From positions 1-64,000 of the forward strand of contig CAYOZN010000004.1 of NCBI GenBank assembly GCA_964408455.1: DNA of 64,000 bases. The letters run 5' to 3'. Positions within the stretch are counted from its first letter, which is position 1. Each line of letters begins with the position of its first letter. The position numbers and the translations under genes were made by a program. Positions 6,900 to 14,927 of this stretch are shown here, piece by piece. The notes beneath the pieces were generated by a model. It had not been told where the DNA came from, ran no database searches, and worked only from the letters and a program-made list of their open reading frames with translations. The DNA is from CAYOZN01 sp964408455. GTDB taxonomy: Bacteria > Planctomycetota > Phycisphaerae > UBA1845 > UTPLA1.

Positions 6900-8471
6900 C
6901 TACGCCGTCGCCAGCTGAAACGCCCGCTGCCGATAGAGGTGTTCGAACAGATTCCCCTCGTGCGGCTGGTCCCAACTGAGCTGGTACGTCGGCACCGGGC
7001 CGACATTCAGCCGGTCAATATGGGGACAGGCCATCATTTCGGCGAGGAAGGCCTTGTCGCGCGAGATGACGGTGCCGACCAGCGTGGGTCCGATGGCGTC
7101 GGCGATGCAATCGGCGGGGCACTCGACGACGGCGGCGAAGGGGAAGAGGTATTCCTTGTTGGCGAGCGGGTGCTTCCACGATGGATCGTCGCCGAGGCGC
7201 TGCCAGCTTGAACCCGTGGAACGGGCGTCCCCGCCCGCAGGACCAGTTGGGCGGGCCTCCGTGCCCGTCGGCGTCGGCTCGATCCAGATGATCGTCGGCA
7301 GCAGATAGGCGACTTCGCGCGGGGCACCCCCCCCCTGCTCCCCCTTGTAAAGGGGGGGAGTTGCCGCGGCTGCGCCGCCGATCTTCACCAGCCGGTGCGT
7401 GCCGCGCACCTGTTCGGTCAGGTCGATGGCGCCGCTTTTGAGTTGTGCGTCGATGGAGGCCGAGATCGCTTCGGCCATCTTCGTGTTTGCGAACGCGGCG
7501 ATTTCGGCGGCAGGGTCTTCCGCGGGAAGGGCGCGGACGGCGGCGAGCCGCTTCGCAAGTGCCTCCGCAATGGCACGTCCGTTCTTCGGCGTCCACACGC
7601 CCGAGGCGTTGATGCACGAGCGACCGCCGTTGGCGGCGATCGAGCCGACCATCAGATCGAGGTATTTCTCCCACTCCGCCGCTGCGTCCGGGCCGAGGAT
7701 CACTTTGCTGTAGCCCGGCCCGTGCAGCTCCACGCGGGGGTCCTTCTCGTAGGGCTTCGTCGTCTCCGCCCCGCCGAAAAGCATCGATCGGTCGCAACAG
7801 CGGAGCAGCTCGGACGCGCCGGCGTGGTCCGTCGGGTAAAAGCCGAATGCCGACGCCGGGACACCGGCGGCGATGAACGCCTGGATGATGCGAAACGGCG
7901 ACCACGGCTCCTCGCGGCCGGGCTTGAGCACCAGCGGGCACTTGAGGGCGACGGCGGGAATCCAGAGCGAGTGCACGCCGGGCGAGTTGCTCGGCAGAAC
8001 CGCGCCAAGGCAGTTGGCTTCGCGATAGAAGCTAAGCGTGCGGCCCTCGTGTTCGCCGTAGCCGCGATCGAGAATCTCGAGCGGAAAGCCGCGCGTCAGC
8101 CCCGCCACGACGACGTCGATCTCGGCGAAGATGCGGTGAATCTTCTTCGCATTGGCGCGGCAGTAGCTGACCGGCATGCCGGTGGTGGCCGAGAGGCAGG
8201 CGATATATTCGTCGAACGATTGCGTTGTGTCGCCGACCGGCAGGGCCGCGTTAAGGAACAGCTCGCCCGCCTTGCTGCAGAGGGCCATCAACTCGTCGAC
8301 GCTGAATCCGTCGAGCACGCGCGAATCCATGTGGTGAATGTCGCGGCCGAGCATGCCGCTGTTGGCCTGGGACACGCGGGCGACGGGCTCGCCGGTGGCG
8401 TGGTGAACGAGGTCGATCTGCTCGACGCTGGTGTAGGTCTTGCCGAAGCGGAGAATGGGGATGTGGAGCAT
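6900..8471 (-). CDS. Aldehyde dehydrogenase family protein
   Basis: This 523-residue NAD(P)-dependent aldehyde dehydrogenase-like protein shows the Rossmann segment GAVLPSNSPGVHSLW at about 157-170, LKPGREEPWSPF and the catalytic cysteine C286 in NGGRSCINASG. The long N-terminal region (residues 1-150) is unlike a simple ALDH and recalls acyl-CoA or aryl-aldehyde reductases, so it may reduce an activated acyl group rather than oxidise an aldehyde. Two unusual low-complexity insertions occur at residues 367-384 (TPPLYKGEQGGG) and 399-424 (TGTEARPTGPAGGDARSTG). Both look like dispersed repeats inserted in frame and may sit in a surface loop of the C-terminal domain. Confidence 0.8.
   Translation of the reverse strand: MLHIPILRFGKTYTSVEQIDLVHHATGEPVARVSQANSGMLGRDIHHMDSRVLDGFSVDELMALCSKAGELFLNAALPVGDTTQSFDEYIACLSATTGMPVSYCRANAKKIHRIFAEIDVVVAGLTRGFPLEILDRGYGEHEGRTLSFYREANCLGAVLPSNSPGVHSLWIPAVALKCPLVLKPGREEPWSPFRIIQAFIAAGVPASAFGFYPTDHAGASELLRCCDRSMLFGGAETTKPYEKDPRVELHGPGYSKVILGPDAAAEWEKYLDLMVGSIAANGGRSCINASGVWTPKNGRAIAEALAKRLAAVRALPAEDPAAEIAAFANTKMAEAISASIDAQLKSGAIDLTEQVRGTHRLVKIGGAAAATPPLYKGEQGGGAPREVAYLLPTIIWIEPTPTGTEARPTGPAGGDARSTGSSWQRLGDDPSWKHPLANKEYLFPFAAVVECPADCIADAIGPTLVGTVISRDKAFLAEMMACPHIDRLNVGPVPTYQLSWDQPHEGNLFEHLYRQRAFQLATA
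7205..7262. repeat. GC-rich dispersed-type repeat inside the ALDH gene
   Basis: This segment inside the aldehyde dehydrogenase gene contains the related strings CGGGCGTCCCCGCCCG and GCGGGCCTCCGTGCCCG around a short spacer. In the coding frame it reads as Gly/Thr/Ala/Arg-rich sequence unlike the enzyme on either side. The shape is that of a mobile GC-rich intergenic repeat that landed in a coding region. Only one copy was recognised in the window. Confidence 0.45.
7321..7366 (-). repeat. Dispersed GC-rich repeat, copy 1 (encodes TPPLYKGEQGGG)
   Basis: On the minus strand this begins AACTCCCCCCCTTTACAAGG and continues with a G-rich half, forming an imperfect hairpin. A closely similar sequence lies in the ABC permease gene at about 30265-30302, on that gene's sense strand. 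In the aldehyde dehydrogenase frame it encodes TPPLYKGEQGGG at residues 371-382. Confidence 0.6.
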
Positions 8472-8578
8472 GTTGTTACCCGCGGTGCAACGTATCAGCT
8501 GAATACGCGTGGCCTCTTCATTAACCGTAGATTATACCAGAGCTGCAAACCGCGGTCCGACCGGCCCTGCGCCACGTC

Positions 8579-9292
8579 TCATTGACACTCGCCGCGTGCA
8601 GCGCATTCGGCATAGCTCCTCATCCAGTCCGGCATTCCCCGCCGCCGTGCGAGGAACCGTGATACGATCCCGGACACACGGTCAGGGTGGTCGTCCTGGA
8701 GATGGTTAAGCCCGTGCAGGCCGCTTATGACGCATGTGCTACACCTCAGGTCGAGTGTCGATTCCAGCACGCCGAAGATCGGGTCCACCAGGTGCGCTTC
8801 CCCCGCCAACCATCCGACGCCATCCATATCCCATATCATGTAAACAGCGCCATCGAGATCCGTGAAGCCGGGGCGATCGTGCCTCCCGCTGTCGTACATG
8901 TCTTCATCCGGTCGCCTTCCACCATTGTTGCAGACCCTGTCGAGAAGATCGCGGTAAAAGCACTTGAGGGACGAAACCCATTGCTGCTGAAGCTGGATCG
9001 GTACCGCCGGGTCGCGCGCAATCCGCATGTACTCCGAGTCGATGCCGAAGATGAACCAGATGGCCCTGGCCAGGTCGACGTCGGAAAATCGCTCGGCCAA
9101 GAACGCAGGCTTGAGGAACAACCGGTTCAATCGTCGCGCGAGCAGAACCGGCTCGATCGTTTCGAAACGCGGGTCTTCGTCTGCATCGCCGTTCGCGGCG
9201 TCGAATCCTGATTCGAAGCAATAGCGCACCCATTCGTCGAAAAGCTCGTCGGGCTCAGGCGGTGGTATTTTCTCGTGCGATCTTCTTGACAT
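8579..9292 (-). CDS. Conserved-looking hypothetical protein
   Basis: I do not recognise this 237-residue protein. The ATG at 9292 is chosen because the sequence becomes protein-like there; an upstream in-frame extension to 9415 is Arg-rich and implausible. It is acidic, with many Trp and Phe residues (DELFDEWVRYCFESGFD, FIFGIDSEYM, MIWDMDGVGWLAG). A C-terminal segment ISGLHGLNHLQDDHPDRV and Cys pairs follow. No signal peptide or membrane segment is seen. The composition resembles small cytoplasmic proteins found near toxins or immunity genes, but that is only an impression. Confidence 0.65.
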   Translation of the reverse strand: MSRRSHEKIPPPEPDELFDEWVRYCFESGFDAANGDADEDPRFETIEPVLLARRLNRLFLKPAFLAERFSDVDLARAIWFIFGIDSEYMRIARDPAVPIQLQQQWVSSLKCFYRDLLDRVCNNGGRRPDEDMYDSGRHDRPGFTDLDGAVYMIWDMDGVGWLAGEAHLVDPIFGVLESTLDLRCSTCVISGLHGLNHLQDDHPDRVSGIVSRFLARRRGMPDWMRSYAECAARGECQ

Positions 9293-9580
9293 GGGGCACT
9301 GCTCGCGCCGCGCAAGTTTATCCTCCAGATGGATTCTTATCAGCAGCGAATTGCGGGCATAACGTCGGCGCATCGGGTCGCTCACGCGCGATGCGACCCA
9401 TTCGGTTGGCCGCATTCGGCCAGTTCGTCCATTGGTTCAGAAATTTCTTGAATCCGGCCGGACCGCACGGCATACTGCTGGCACCCCGTTAATCCCTGCC
9501 GAAGATCATGGCGACGTGCCGCGGCCGCGTCGGTCGCGACGCTCGTTCTGGCGAGCCGATTTTTCTGAAAGGAGTTCGGT

Positions 9581-9952
9581 ATGAGTAACCGGACAAGGAG
9601 CATCCTGTTGGGGTCGGCCGTGGCGTTCGCGCTCGTCAGCAGCGCTGGCCTGACCAAGTCCGCCGAGGCCTTCTACGCGCTGCCCGTGCCATTTTTCTTC
9701 CCCATCGCCGAGTGCGGCACGGTGGTCCTCGTCGATCAGACCTTCCCCTGGCCCGATGGCGACCCCGAGGGCGGCTGCCTCGCCTGGGAGGCCGACAGCG
9801 GCGGCGCCTACCTGGTCGGCGGGCTGGAGGCCTTCAACGTCGGCGACCGCATCTTCGTCGAGGGGCAGAACTGCTTCACCTGCCTGACGACGTGCGCGGC
9901 GGGGGCGATCCTGAATGCCGAGATTTCGGCGTGTTCCGGCGACGATAAATAG
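9581..9952 (+). CDS. Small secreted protein with conserved cysteines
   Basis: This 123-residue protein has a strong ribosome site (AAAGGAG about 6 nt before ATG). Its signal peptide (ILLGSAVAFALVSSAGL) is probably cleaved near AEA at residues 28-30. The mature part reads AECGTVVLVDQTFPW, GGCLAWEADSGGAYLVGG and FNVGDRIFVEG, with several Cys residues near the end (NCFTCLTTC). The repeated short beta-strand pattern and the GDRIFVEG element suggest an OB-fold-like small beta barrel. Function is unknown. A rho-independent terminator follows at 10010. Confidence 0.75.
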   Translation: MSNRTRSILLGSAVAFALVSSAGLTKSAEAFYALPVPFFFPIAECGTVVLVDQTFPWPDGDPEGGCLAWEADSGGAYLVGGLEAFNVGDRIFVEGQNCFTCLTTCAAGAILNAEISACSGDDK

Positions 9953-10009
9953 CTCGCCCGACAGGATGCACGCGCCAACTTCGCGCGGCACCGATTGACT
10001 GACGATTCT

Positions 10010-10046
10010 GAGCCCGGTCGCGGCGCGATCGGGCTCAATTTTTTTA
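10010..10046 (+). terminator. Rho-independent terminator after the small secreted protein gene
   Basis: The arms GAGCCCGGTCG and CGATCGGGCTC form an 11-bp stem with one G-U pair and a short loop, followed by AATTTTTTTA. It lies about 58 bp after the stop at 9952. Confidence 0.85.
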
Positions 10047-10116
10047 TTAACCGTGTAAAATGTGATCGAAACGTTGGAGTACCGGCGCGCGGCAATCGCC
10101 GCAGGCGTGAGCACCC

Positions 10117-10854
10117 ATGGCAATCAACCGCGAAGCACGCAGACAAGTGGCCGACTCGCTCGCGGCCTACATGCGCGGCGAACTAACCAACGTTCAACTA
10201 TTCGACACTTTGCCAAACGTTGGGGTGTCGAGCGACATCATCCTCACCATGGCGCAGTCGGCAGTAGCGCTAGAAAACCCGAAGGCGGAGGAGCATACGG
10301 TTTCGGTCTCGCAGCCGACGTGGAATTATCTTGAGCGTTTGCTTGCGGCCCTCGAGTCAGAGTTGAGTTTCAGCACGATCTCTGAGCGCCGAGTGTCGAC
10401 CACGTCAACGCTGATGTTAGTGGCTCTAATCGCATTCGTGGCATGCAGCATGGTGATATGCAGTCGCGCCATAGAAAACAGCGTGTGGGGATTGGCTCTG
10501 GGCTGGTCGATGGGCGGTGTTTGTCCGTGGATCGTATTCGCGATCTGCTCCGGCCTAGTATGCTCACACGACGATGCAGAATCGTCGCATGCACCCTTTG
10601 AAAGCAACGAACAATGGTGGGCACACCGCCATCTGGTGACGAGATTCAAGCTCCCGCAATATGATGCCGCCGCGCATCACCGGCCAGTGAAACAGCGAGC
10701 CAGGCAGCGGTTGAACTTGAAAGTGTATTTGATACTTGCCCTGTGCGGGCTTGTGGCTCCGTTGTTGCTTGCCTTTTTCCTGGTTCAGGCACCGATCATG
10801 CTGGCCATCAACATCTTCGAGCGAGATGTTTCCCTTCGCTACATTGCGAAATGA
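10117..10854 (+). CDS. Hypothetical membrane protein
   Basis: This 245-residue protein is not recognised. The N-terminal 90 residues are soluble and helical. Two hydrophobic segments follow (LMLVALIAFVACSMVIC and GLALGWSMGGVCPWIVFAICSGLVC), then a polar loop of about 70 residues rich in His and Arg. A final hydrophobic segment (YLILALCGLVAPLLLAFFLV) precedes a short amphipathic tail. It is therefore predicted to be an inner-membrane protein with three to four membrane segments. It stands alone between a terminator and a convergent gene, about 40 bp from the end of the pentapeptide-repeat gene. Confidence 0.65.
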   Translation: MAINREARRQVADSLAAYMRGELTNVQLFDTLPNVGVSSDIILTMAQSAVALENPKAEEHTVSVSQPTWNYLERLLAALESELSFSTISERRVSTTSTLMLVALIAFVACSMVICSRAIENSVWGLALGWSMGGVCPWIVFAICSGLVCSHDDAESSHAPFESNEQWWAHRHLVTRFKLPQYDAAAHHRPVKQRARQRLNLKVYLILALCGLVAPLLLAFFLVQAPIMLAINIFERDVSLRYIAK

Positions 10855-10893
10855 CGACGCTGAACCGAGTTAATTAACAAACCGGCCAGCCAG

Positions 10894-12831
10894 TCACACG
10901 CGCGTCTCCAAAATCGCCCCGCACCGGCGGAAGTGTGCCTCCTGCTCGGCGTCGTAGTGGGCATCGCGCAGATCGACCAAGTAAAAATCCGTGTTCTCCA
11001 CCCGTGCCCCGCGAAGGTCTGCCCCGCGCAGGTTCGCCTTGCGAATCTCCTCCGGAGGGCGATAGGTCTGCTCGTCGAAGTCGTCGGTATAGAAGCCGGT
11101 GCGGCTGCCCTCGCATGCGATGGGGCTGTCGAGATTGCCGCAGCGCGACGAACCGGCGTGGAAGCTGGAGTTTCGCAGGTCGGCCTCGCGGAGATCGGCC
11201 CCTTCCCAGTCGATCTCGGCGAGGCCCGCCTGCCGCAGGTCGGCCTCGCGGAAGTTGGCGTGCGGCATGAAGGTGCCCGTCAGGAGCGAGGCCGTCATGA
11301 TCGCGCCGGAAAAATCGGCATTGAGCATACGCTGGTCTTCGAGGATCGCCCCCTCAAGGTCGGCCCCGCGGAAGCTGGCGCCGTTCAGGGCCGCCGTGCG
11401 CAGATCGCAGTGACGGAGATTCGCCCCATCCAGCCGTGCCGACGTGAAATCCGCCTCGGTCAGGTCCGCCCCGCAGAGGATGGCGTCGGTCAGATCGGCC
11501 CGGGCGAGCGCGGCGCCGCGAAGGCAGGCCATGCGGAGGATGGCCGACTTCAGCAGGGCCCCTTCGAGCCTGGCCCCGGTGAAGTTTGCCTGCCGCAGAT
11601 TGGCCTGGTAGGCGCGGGCATGAGACAGATCGGCGCCGACGAACTCCGCCTCGGCCGCGTCGATGCCGGTGAGATTGGCGCCGTGCAGATTGGCGCTGAG
11701 GAAGGACGTGCGCTGCGCCTGTGCGTTCGTGAGGTCGGCTTCGTGAAGTTCGGCGAAGACCAGGTCGGCCTCTACGAGCCGCAGTTCCCGCAAATGCGCC
11801 GCGGCCCAGCGGGCCTTGGGCAGATGGGCACGGGAGAGATCGGGCTTCAGACCGGCGGTCGGCGTCCAGCCGTGGGGCGTGGCATGCAGCAGGCCGGCGG
11901 CGGTGCCATGCCGATGACTCCACCGTGCGTCGGACAGAATGGCCGTCAGCCTCGCCCTCCGCGCGGGTCGTGCATCCAGCGCTTGACCGACGGCCTCGAT
12001 CAACTCGGGCATGAGGCGCTGCACGAAATAGCCCAGCGAGGCCTCAACATCATCCAGGTCGGCCAGGACCCGCTCGGCGGCCAGCATGCGCAGCACGGCG
12101 CGATTGCGCAGGGCGCTGAGCAGCTCCGCCGCGCAGCCGGCCAGGCGCAGATGGGCGTAGTTCACGTCGTGCTCGTCGTGATGCACGCCGACGAAGAATG
12201 CGCCCAGGGCATGGGTGCGGGCATCCCGGCGGAGCATGTCGGAGTGCAGGTGAAAATCGAGAAAGCGGCGCAGCACGGTCGACACGCGCGTCAGCGTGGC
12301 ATCGCGGGCCATCAGATCGAGCACCAGGGCCGACAGCTGCGGCGAGCCGTCAATGGCGTCCAGGTCGTCGCAACACTTCAGCCTCTCCATGACCGACTTG
12401 CACTCGTCGCGATGGGCGGACAGCAGATACTCGATCCACTCGTCCATGCCCCAGGCGGCCATGCGATAGCTGGCGATGACGTTGCCGGCGAGCCGGCCGG
12501 CATCGACGGCGTCGGCCTCCGGGCTGCGGCCGGTATAGACGACCAGGTGGTCCATTGCCAGGCGCGCGACATCGGCAAAGCGCGGCTCGTCGAAGAGAAT
12601 GCAGTGCCCGCCCGGTGGCAGGACGGCCGCAAGGTGCTCCACTGCCGTCGTCTTGCCACTACCTTGACCGCCGAGGACGGCGACCGCGCCGGCCTGCCGC
12701 CGCTCGACGAGGTGCGAGACGACGCGCTCCAGGCGGAGGCTGCCGCAGCCATCCAGCGCGACGACAATCGGGCTGACCGCCGCCCTGCGGGGCGTGATAC
12801 CACGACTCTGTTCGTATTCGGGCACTGCCAT
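10894..12831 (-). CDS. P-loop NTPase domain fused to pentapeptide repeats
   Basis: This 645-residue protein has an N-terminal ATPase-like region with Walker A GGQGSGKT at 54-61 and a Walker B-like CILFDE at 77-82. A helical middle region (about 90-320) carries no recognised domain. From about residue 330 to the end it is built of pentapeptide repeats of A(D/N)LxX type (EADLTNA, GANLTG, GADLSHA, EADLREA), which form a right-handed quadrilateral beta-helix. One Cys-containing loop (SSRCGNLDSPIACEG) interrupts the helix near residue 575. No signal peptide is present. Pentapeptide helices often act as protein-binding or DNA-mimic surfaces; an NTPase in front suggests a sensor or switch. The role is unknown. 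Confidence 0.8.
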   Translation of the reverse strand: MAVPEYEQSRGITPRRAAVSPIVVALDGCGSLRLERVVSHLVERRQAGAVAVLGGQGSGKTTAVEHLAAVLPPGGHCILFDEPRFADVARLAMDHLVVYTGRSPEADAVDAGRLAGNVIASYRMAAWGMDEWIEYLLSAHRDECKSVMERLKCCDDLDAIDGSPQLSALVLDLMARDATLTRVSTVLRRFLDFHLHSDMLRRDARTHALGAFFVGVHHDEHDVNYAHLRLAGCAAELLSALRNRAVLRMLAAERVLADLDDVEASLGYFVQRLMPELIEAVGQALDARPARRARLTAILSDARWSHRHGTAAGLLHATPHGWTPTAGLKPDLSRAHLPKARWAAAHLRELRLVEADLVFAELHEADLTNAQAQRTSFLSANLHGANLTGIDAAEAEFVGADLSHARAYQANLRQANFTGARLEGALLKSAILRMACLRGAALARADLTDAILCGADLTEADFTSARLDGANLRHCDLRTAALNGASFRGADLEGAILEDQRMLNADFSGAIMTASLLTGTFMPHANFREADLRQAGLAEIDWEGADLREADLRNSSFHAGSSRCGNLDSPIACEGSRTGFYTDDFDEQTYRPPEEIRKANLRGADLRGARVENTDFYLVDLRDAHYDAEQEAHFRRCGAILETRV

Positions 12832-13290
12832 CGATTCGACTTCCCGGCTCGCGCACCACGAAGCGCTGTTGAGATTGAAACTTGCACGTCGCGCGGACAG
12901 CGCGGGCCGATGCGAGTCATTCTAACCTCCTCCACTGCCGGCGACGAGAACAATCCAATTTCTGAAGAATGTGAACAGTTTACTTGACAGAAGGCGAAAT
13001 ATGGGCCGTTGCCACCCTTTCCTCCGTGGGCAATCGTTCTGCAAGCCGGTTTACATGTCAGGTTTCGAGAGTACCGTCCATCAGAGCGAATCTGCTCATC
13101 CGCTCCACATCTGAACCGGATTCATGGACTTGCCGCCGTGGCAAACGCTTTGCCCCCGACGCAAAGCAGACGGCCTAAACGTTTGCCCCATCCGGGATTC
13201 AGTCTGCGGTCGACGCGACGCGCGTATAGTCTTCGGCAGTTTGAGTCAACAAAGCCACGTTCAGGCACCTCGACAAGGAGTCTTTTGCCG
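12832..13290. other. Divergent intergenic region
   Basis: This 459-bp region separates the minus-strand NTPase/pentapeptide gene from the plus-strand manganese catalase gene. It must hold both promoters. A weak ribosome site (GGAG at 13277-13280) precedes the catalase start. No small gene with convincing composition, RNA or operator palindrome was recognised. Confidence 0.5.
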
Positions 13291-14181
13291 ATGTTCGTCC
13301 ACGAAAAAACGCTGCAATACCGTGCCAAACCCGATCGTCCGGACCCGCTGTATGCCATGAAGCTTCAGGAAGTGATCGGCGGGCAATGGGGCGAGATGTC
13401 GGTCATGATGCAGTACCTGTTCCAGGGCTGGAACTGTCGCGGCCCGGCAAAGTATCGCGACATGATCCTCGACATCGGGACCGAGGAAATCGGACACGTG
13501 GAGATGCTCTGCACGATGGTGGCGCACCTGCTGGAGGGCGCCGACGCCGATACCACCGAACGCGTCGCGAAGAGCAGTAGCGCGGTGGGGGCCGTGCTGG
13601 GCGGCAAGAGTCCGAAGGACCTGCTGATGGCGGCGGCCATGAACCCCCAGCACCTGATCGTGTCGGGGCAGGGCGCGATGCCGGCCGACTCCGTGGGCAA
13701 CCGGTGGACCGCGTCGTACATCATCGCCAGTGGTAATCTGCTTGCGGATTTCCGCATGAACGTCACCGCCGAATCGCAGGGACGGCTCCAGGTGGCGCGG
13801 CTGTACAACATGACGGAAGACAAGGGTGTCCGCGATATGCTCTCGTTTCTGCTGGCCCGAGACACGATGCACCAGAACCAGTGGCTGGCGGCGATCGAAG
13901 AGCTTCAGGCCGACGGTCTCGAAGAGACGCCGTGCCCGAGCAACTTCCCGCAGGAGCTGGAAGCGCGCGAGTTCAGCTATCAATATCTCAACTTCTCGCA
14001 CGGTGAAGAAAGCGCGGAAGGCCGCTGGGCACATGGGCCGGCGCCCGACGGCAAGGGAGAATTTGAATACGTCGCACAGCCGGGGGCGCACGGCCCGATT
14101 CCCCAGCTGGATGGCGGCGCCGATCCGCGGTTCTATGGCACGGCGAAGGGGCCGATGCAGCCGATCGCGGCGGGCCGATAG
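13291..14181 (+). CDS. Manganese catalase
   Basis: This 296-residue protein is a non-haem dimanganese catalase that disproportionates hydrogen peroxide. All expected metal ligands are visible: E35 in QWGEMSVM, E66 and H69 in GTEEIGHVEM, E161 in TAESQGRLQ and H194 in DTMHQNQWL. The first three share numbering with the Lactiplantibacillus plantarum enzyme. The C-terminal lid region (FNFSHGEES-type, then Gly/Pro-rich) is also family-like. ATG at 13291 follows GGAG by about 10 nt; longer in-frame extensions upstream lack protein character. It is monocistronic and faces a convergent gene. Confidence 0.95.
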   Translation: MFVHEKTLQYRAKPDRPDPLYAMKLQEVIGGQWGEMSVMMQYLFQGWNCRGPAKYRDMILDIGTEEIGHVEMLCTMVAHLLEGADADTTERVAKSSSAVGAVLGGKSPKDLLMAAAMNPQHLIVSGQGAMPADSVGNRWTASYIIASGNLLADFRMNVTAESQGRLQVARLYNMTEDKGVRDMLSFLLARDTMHQNQWLAAIEELQADGLEETPCPSNFPQELEAREFSYQYLNFSHGEESAEGRWAHGPAPDGKGEFEYVAQPGAHGPIPQLDGGADPRFYGTAKGPMQPIAAGR

Positions 14182-14225
14182 CGTGTGCGGATCGTGCCCA
14201 TGAATTTGCCGGTATGCACCCGACA

Positions 14226-14254
14226 TCGCGAGCGCCGAGACTTGGCGCTCGCGA
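14226..14254. terminator. Hairpin between convergent genes, possible bidirectional terminator
   Basis: TCGCGAGCGCC and GGCGCTCGCGA form a perfect 11-bp stem around a 7-nt loop. It sits between the catalase stop (14181) and the stop of the convergent gene (14256). There is no T-run on either side, so it may instead be a dispersed palindromic repeat. Confidence 0.5.
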
Positions 14255-14255
14255 C

Positions 14256-14882
14256 CTACTCCTGTCGGGTCGGGTCGTTCTGCAATGCGGTCCACAGCTC
14301 GGCGTAGCGCTGTTGCACGAAGGGGTTGAGCTGATCGGCAAAGTCGGCGGGCAGATTCAGAACGCGGATGAGTTCCTGAGCATCACCGATGTCCTTCGCC
14401 CGCGCGGGATTGGTCATGCCGGAGGCGAGTTTCAGCTCAATAAGGCACTTCAAATTGACATAGCGAATACCGTCCTTTTCCACGGCGACCGCAGCGGGAT
14501 CTGGAAAAGCGACTGGTTTTGGCTTGCCATCGCCGGGAAATTGCCCGGTCAGCAGGAACTCCGTACGGACACCGGACTGGGTGTCCCGCAGATTCCTGCT
14601 TCCCTGAAAAACGGGCAGATAGCCGAGCCCGGCGAGATTTTCATGAATGCGATCGAGGGAATCGGGCGATACCAGAATATCAACATCATCGGTAGTTCTG
14701 ATATAGCCATGGGCGACAAGTGCCATGCCGCCGGCAACTGCATAAGGAATCCCCAGATCGTCAAGTCGCTTGGCAATCCGGTAAAGCGACTTGTGTACCG
14801 CATCCTGTTTCATAAAAAAACGCGACGCCTCTTCAATAGCCCGGGAGCCGCCACGCCGCATGAGTTGTTCGAACGGAACCAT
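14256..14882 (-). CDS. Nucleotidyltransferase-fold protein
   Basis: This 208-residue protein has the signature of minimal nucleotidyltransferase-fold proteins: GIPYAVAGGMALVAHGYIRT followed by TDDVDILV, where the two Asp would bind metal. A later NLKCLIELKLASG and KDIGDAQELI segment is typical of the AbiEii-like and DUF6036-like groups. Such proteins occur as toxins that nucleotidylate RNA or protein, or as orphan enzymes. No clear antitoxin is next to it; the WG-repeat gene lies 45 bp upstream on the same strand. The GG motif replaces the classic GS, common in these groups. Confidence 0.75.
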   Translation of the reverse strand: MVPFEQLMRRGGSRAIEEASRFFMKQDAVHKSLYRIAKRLDDLGIPYAVAGGMALVAHGYIRTTDDVDILVSPDSLDRIHENLAGLGYLPVFQGSRNLRDTQSGVRTEFLLTGQFPGDGKPKPVAFPDPAAVAVEKDGIRYVNLKCLIELKLASGMTNPARAKDIGDAQELIRVLNLPADFADQLNPFVQQRYAELWTALQNDPTRQE

Positions 14883-14927
14883 CTCGGCATTATAGCCGAA
14901 CGCGGCCTGCCCCCGTAGCCGGTTGAC

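Noticed and set aside
6235..6918. Plus-strand frame preceded by GGAGG-like sequence, overlapping the toxin-antitoxin pair
   Set aside because: The opposite strand encodes recognisable ParE-like and antitoxin proteins in the same interval, and the plus-strand translation resembles nothing and is basic.
10933..12987. 684-codon plus-strand frame opposite the pentapeptide-repeat gene
   Set aside because: It is explained by the regular pentapeptide codons on the other strand. The translation (repeats like GQVRPAEDGVG) has no known family.
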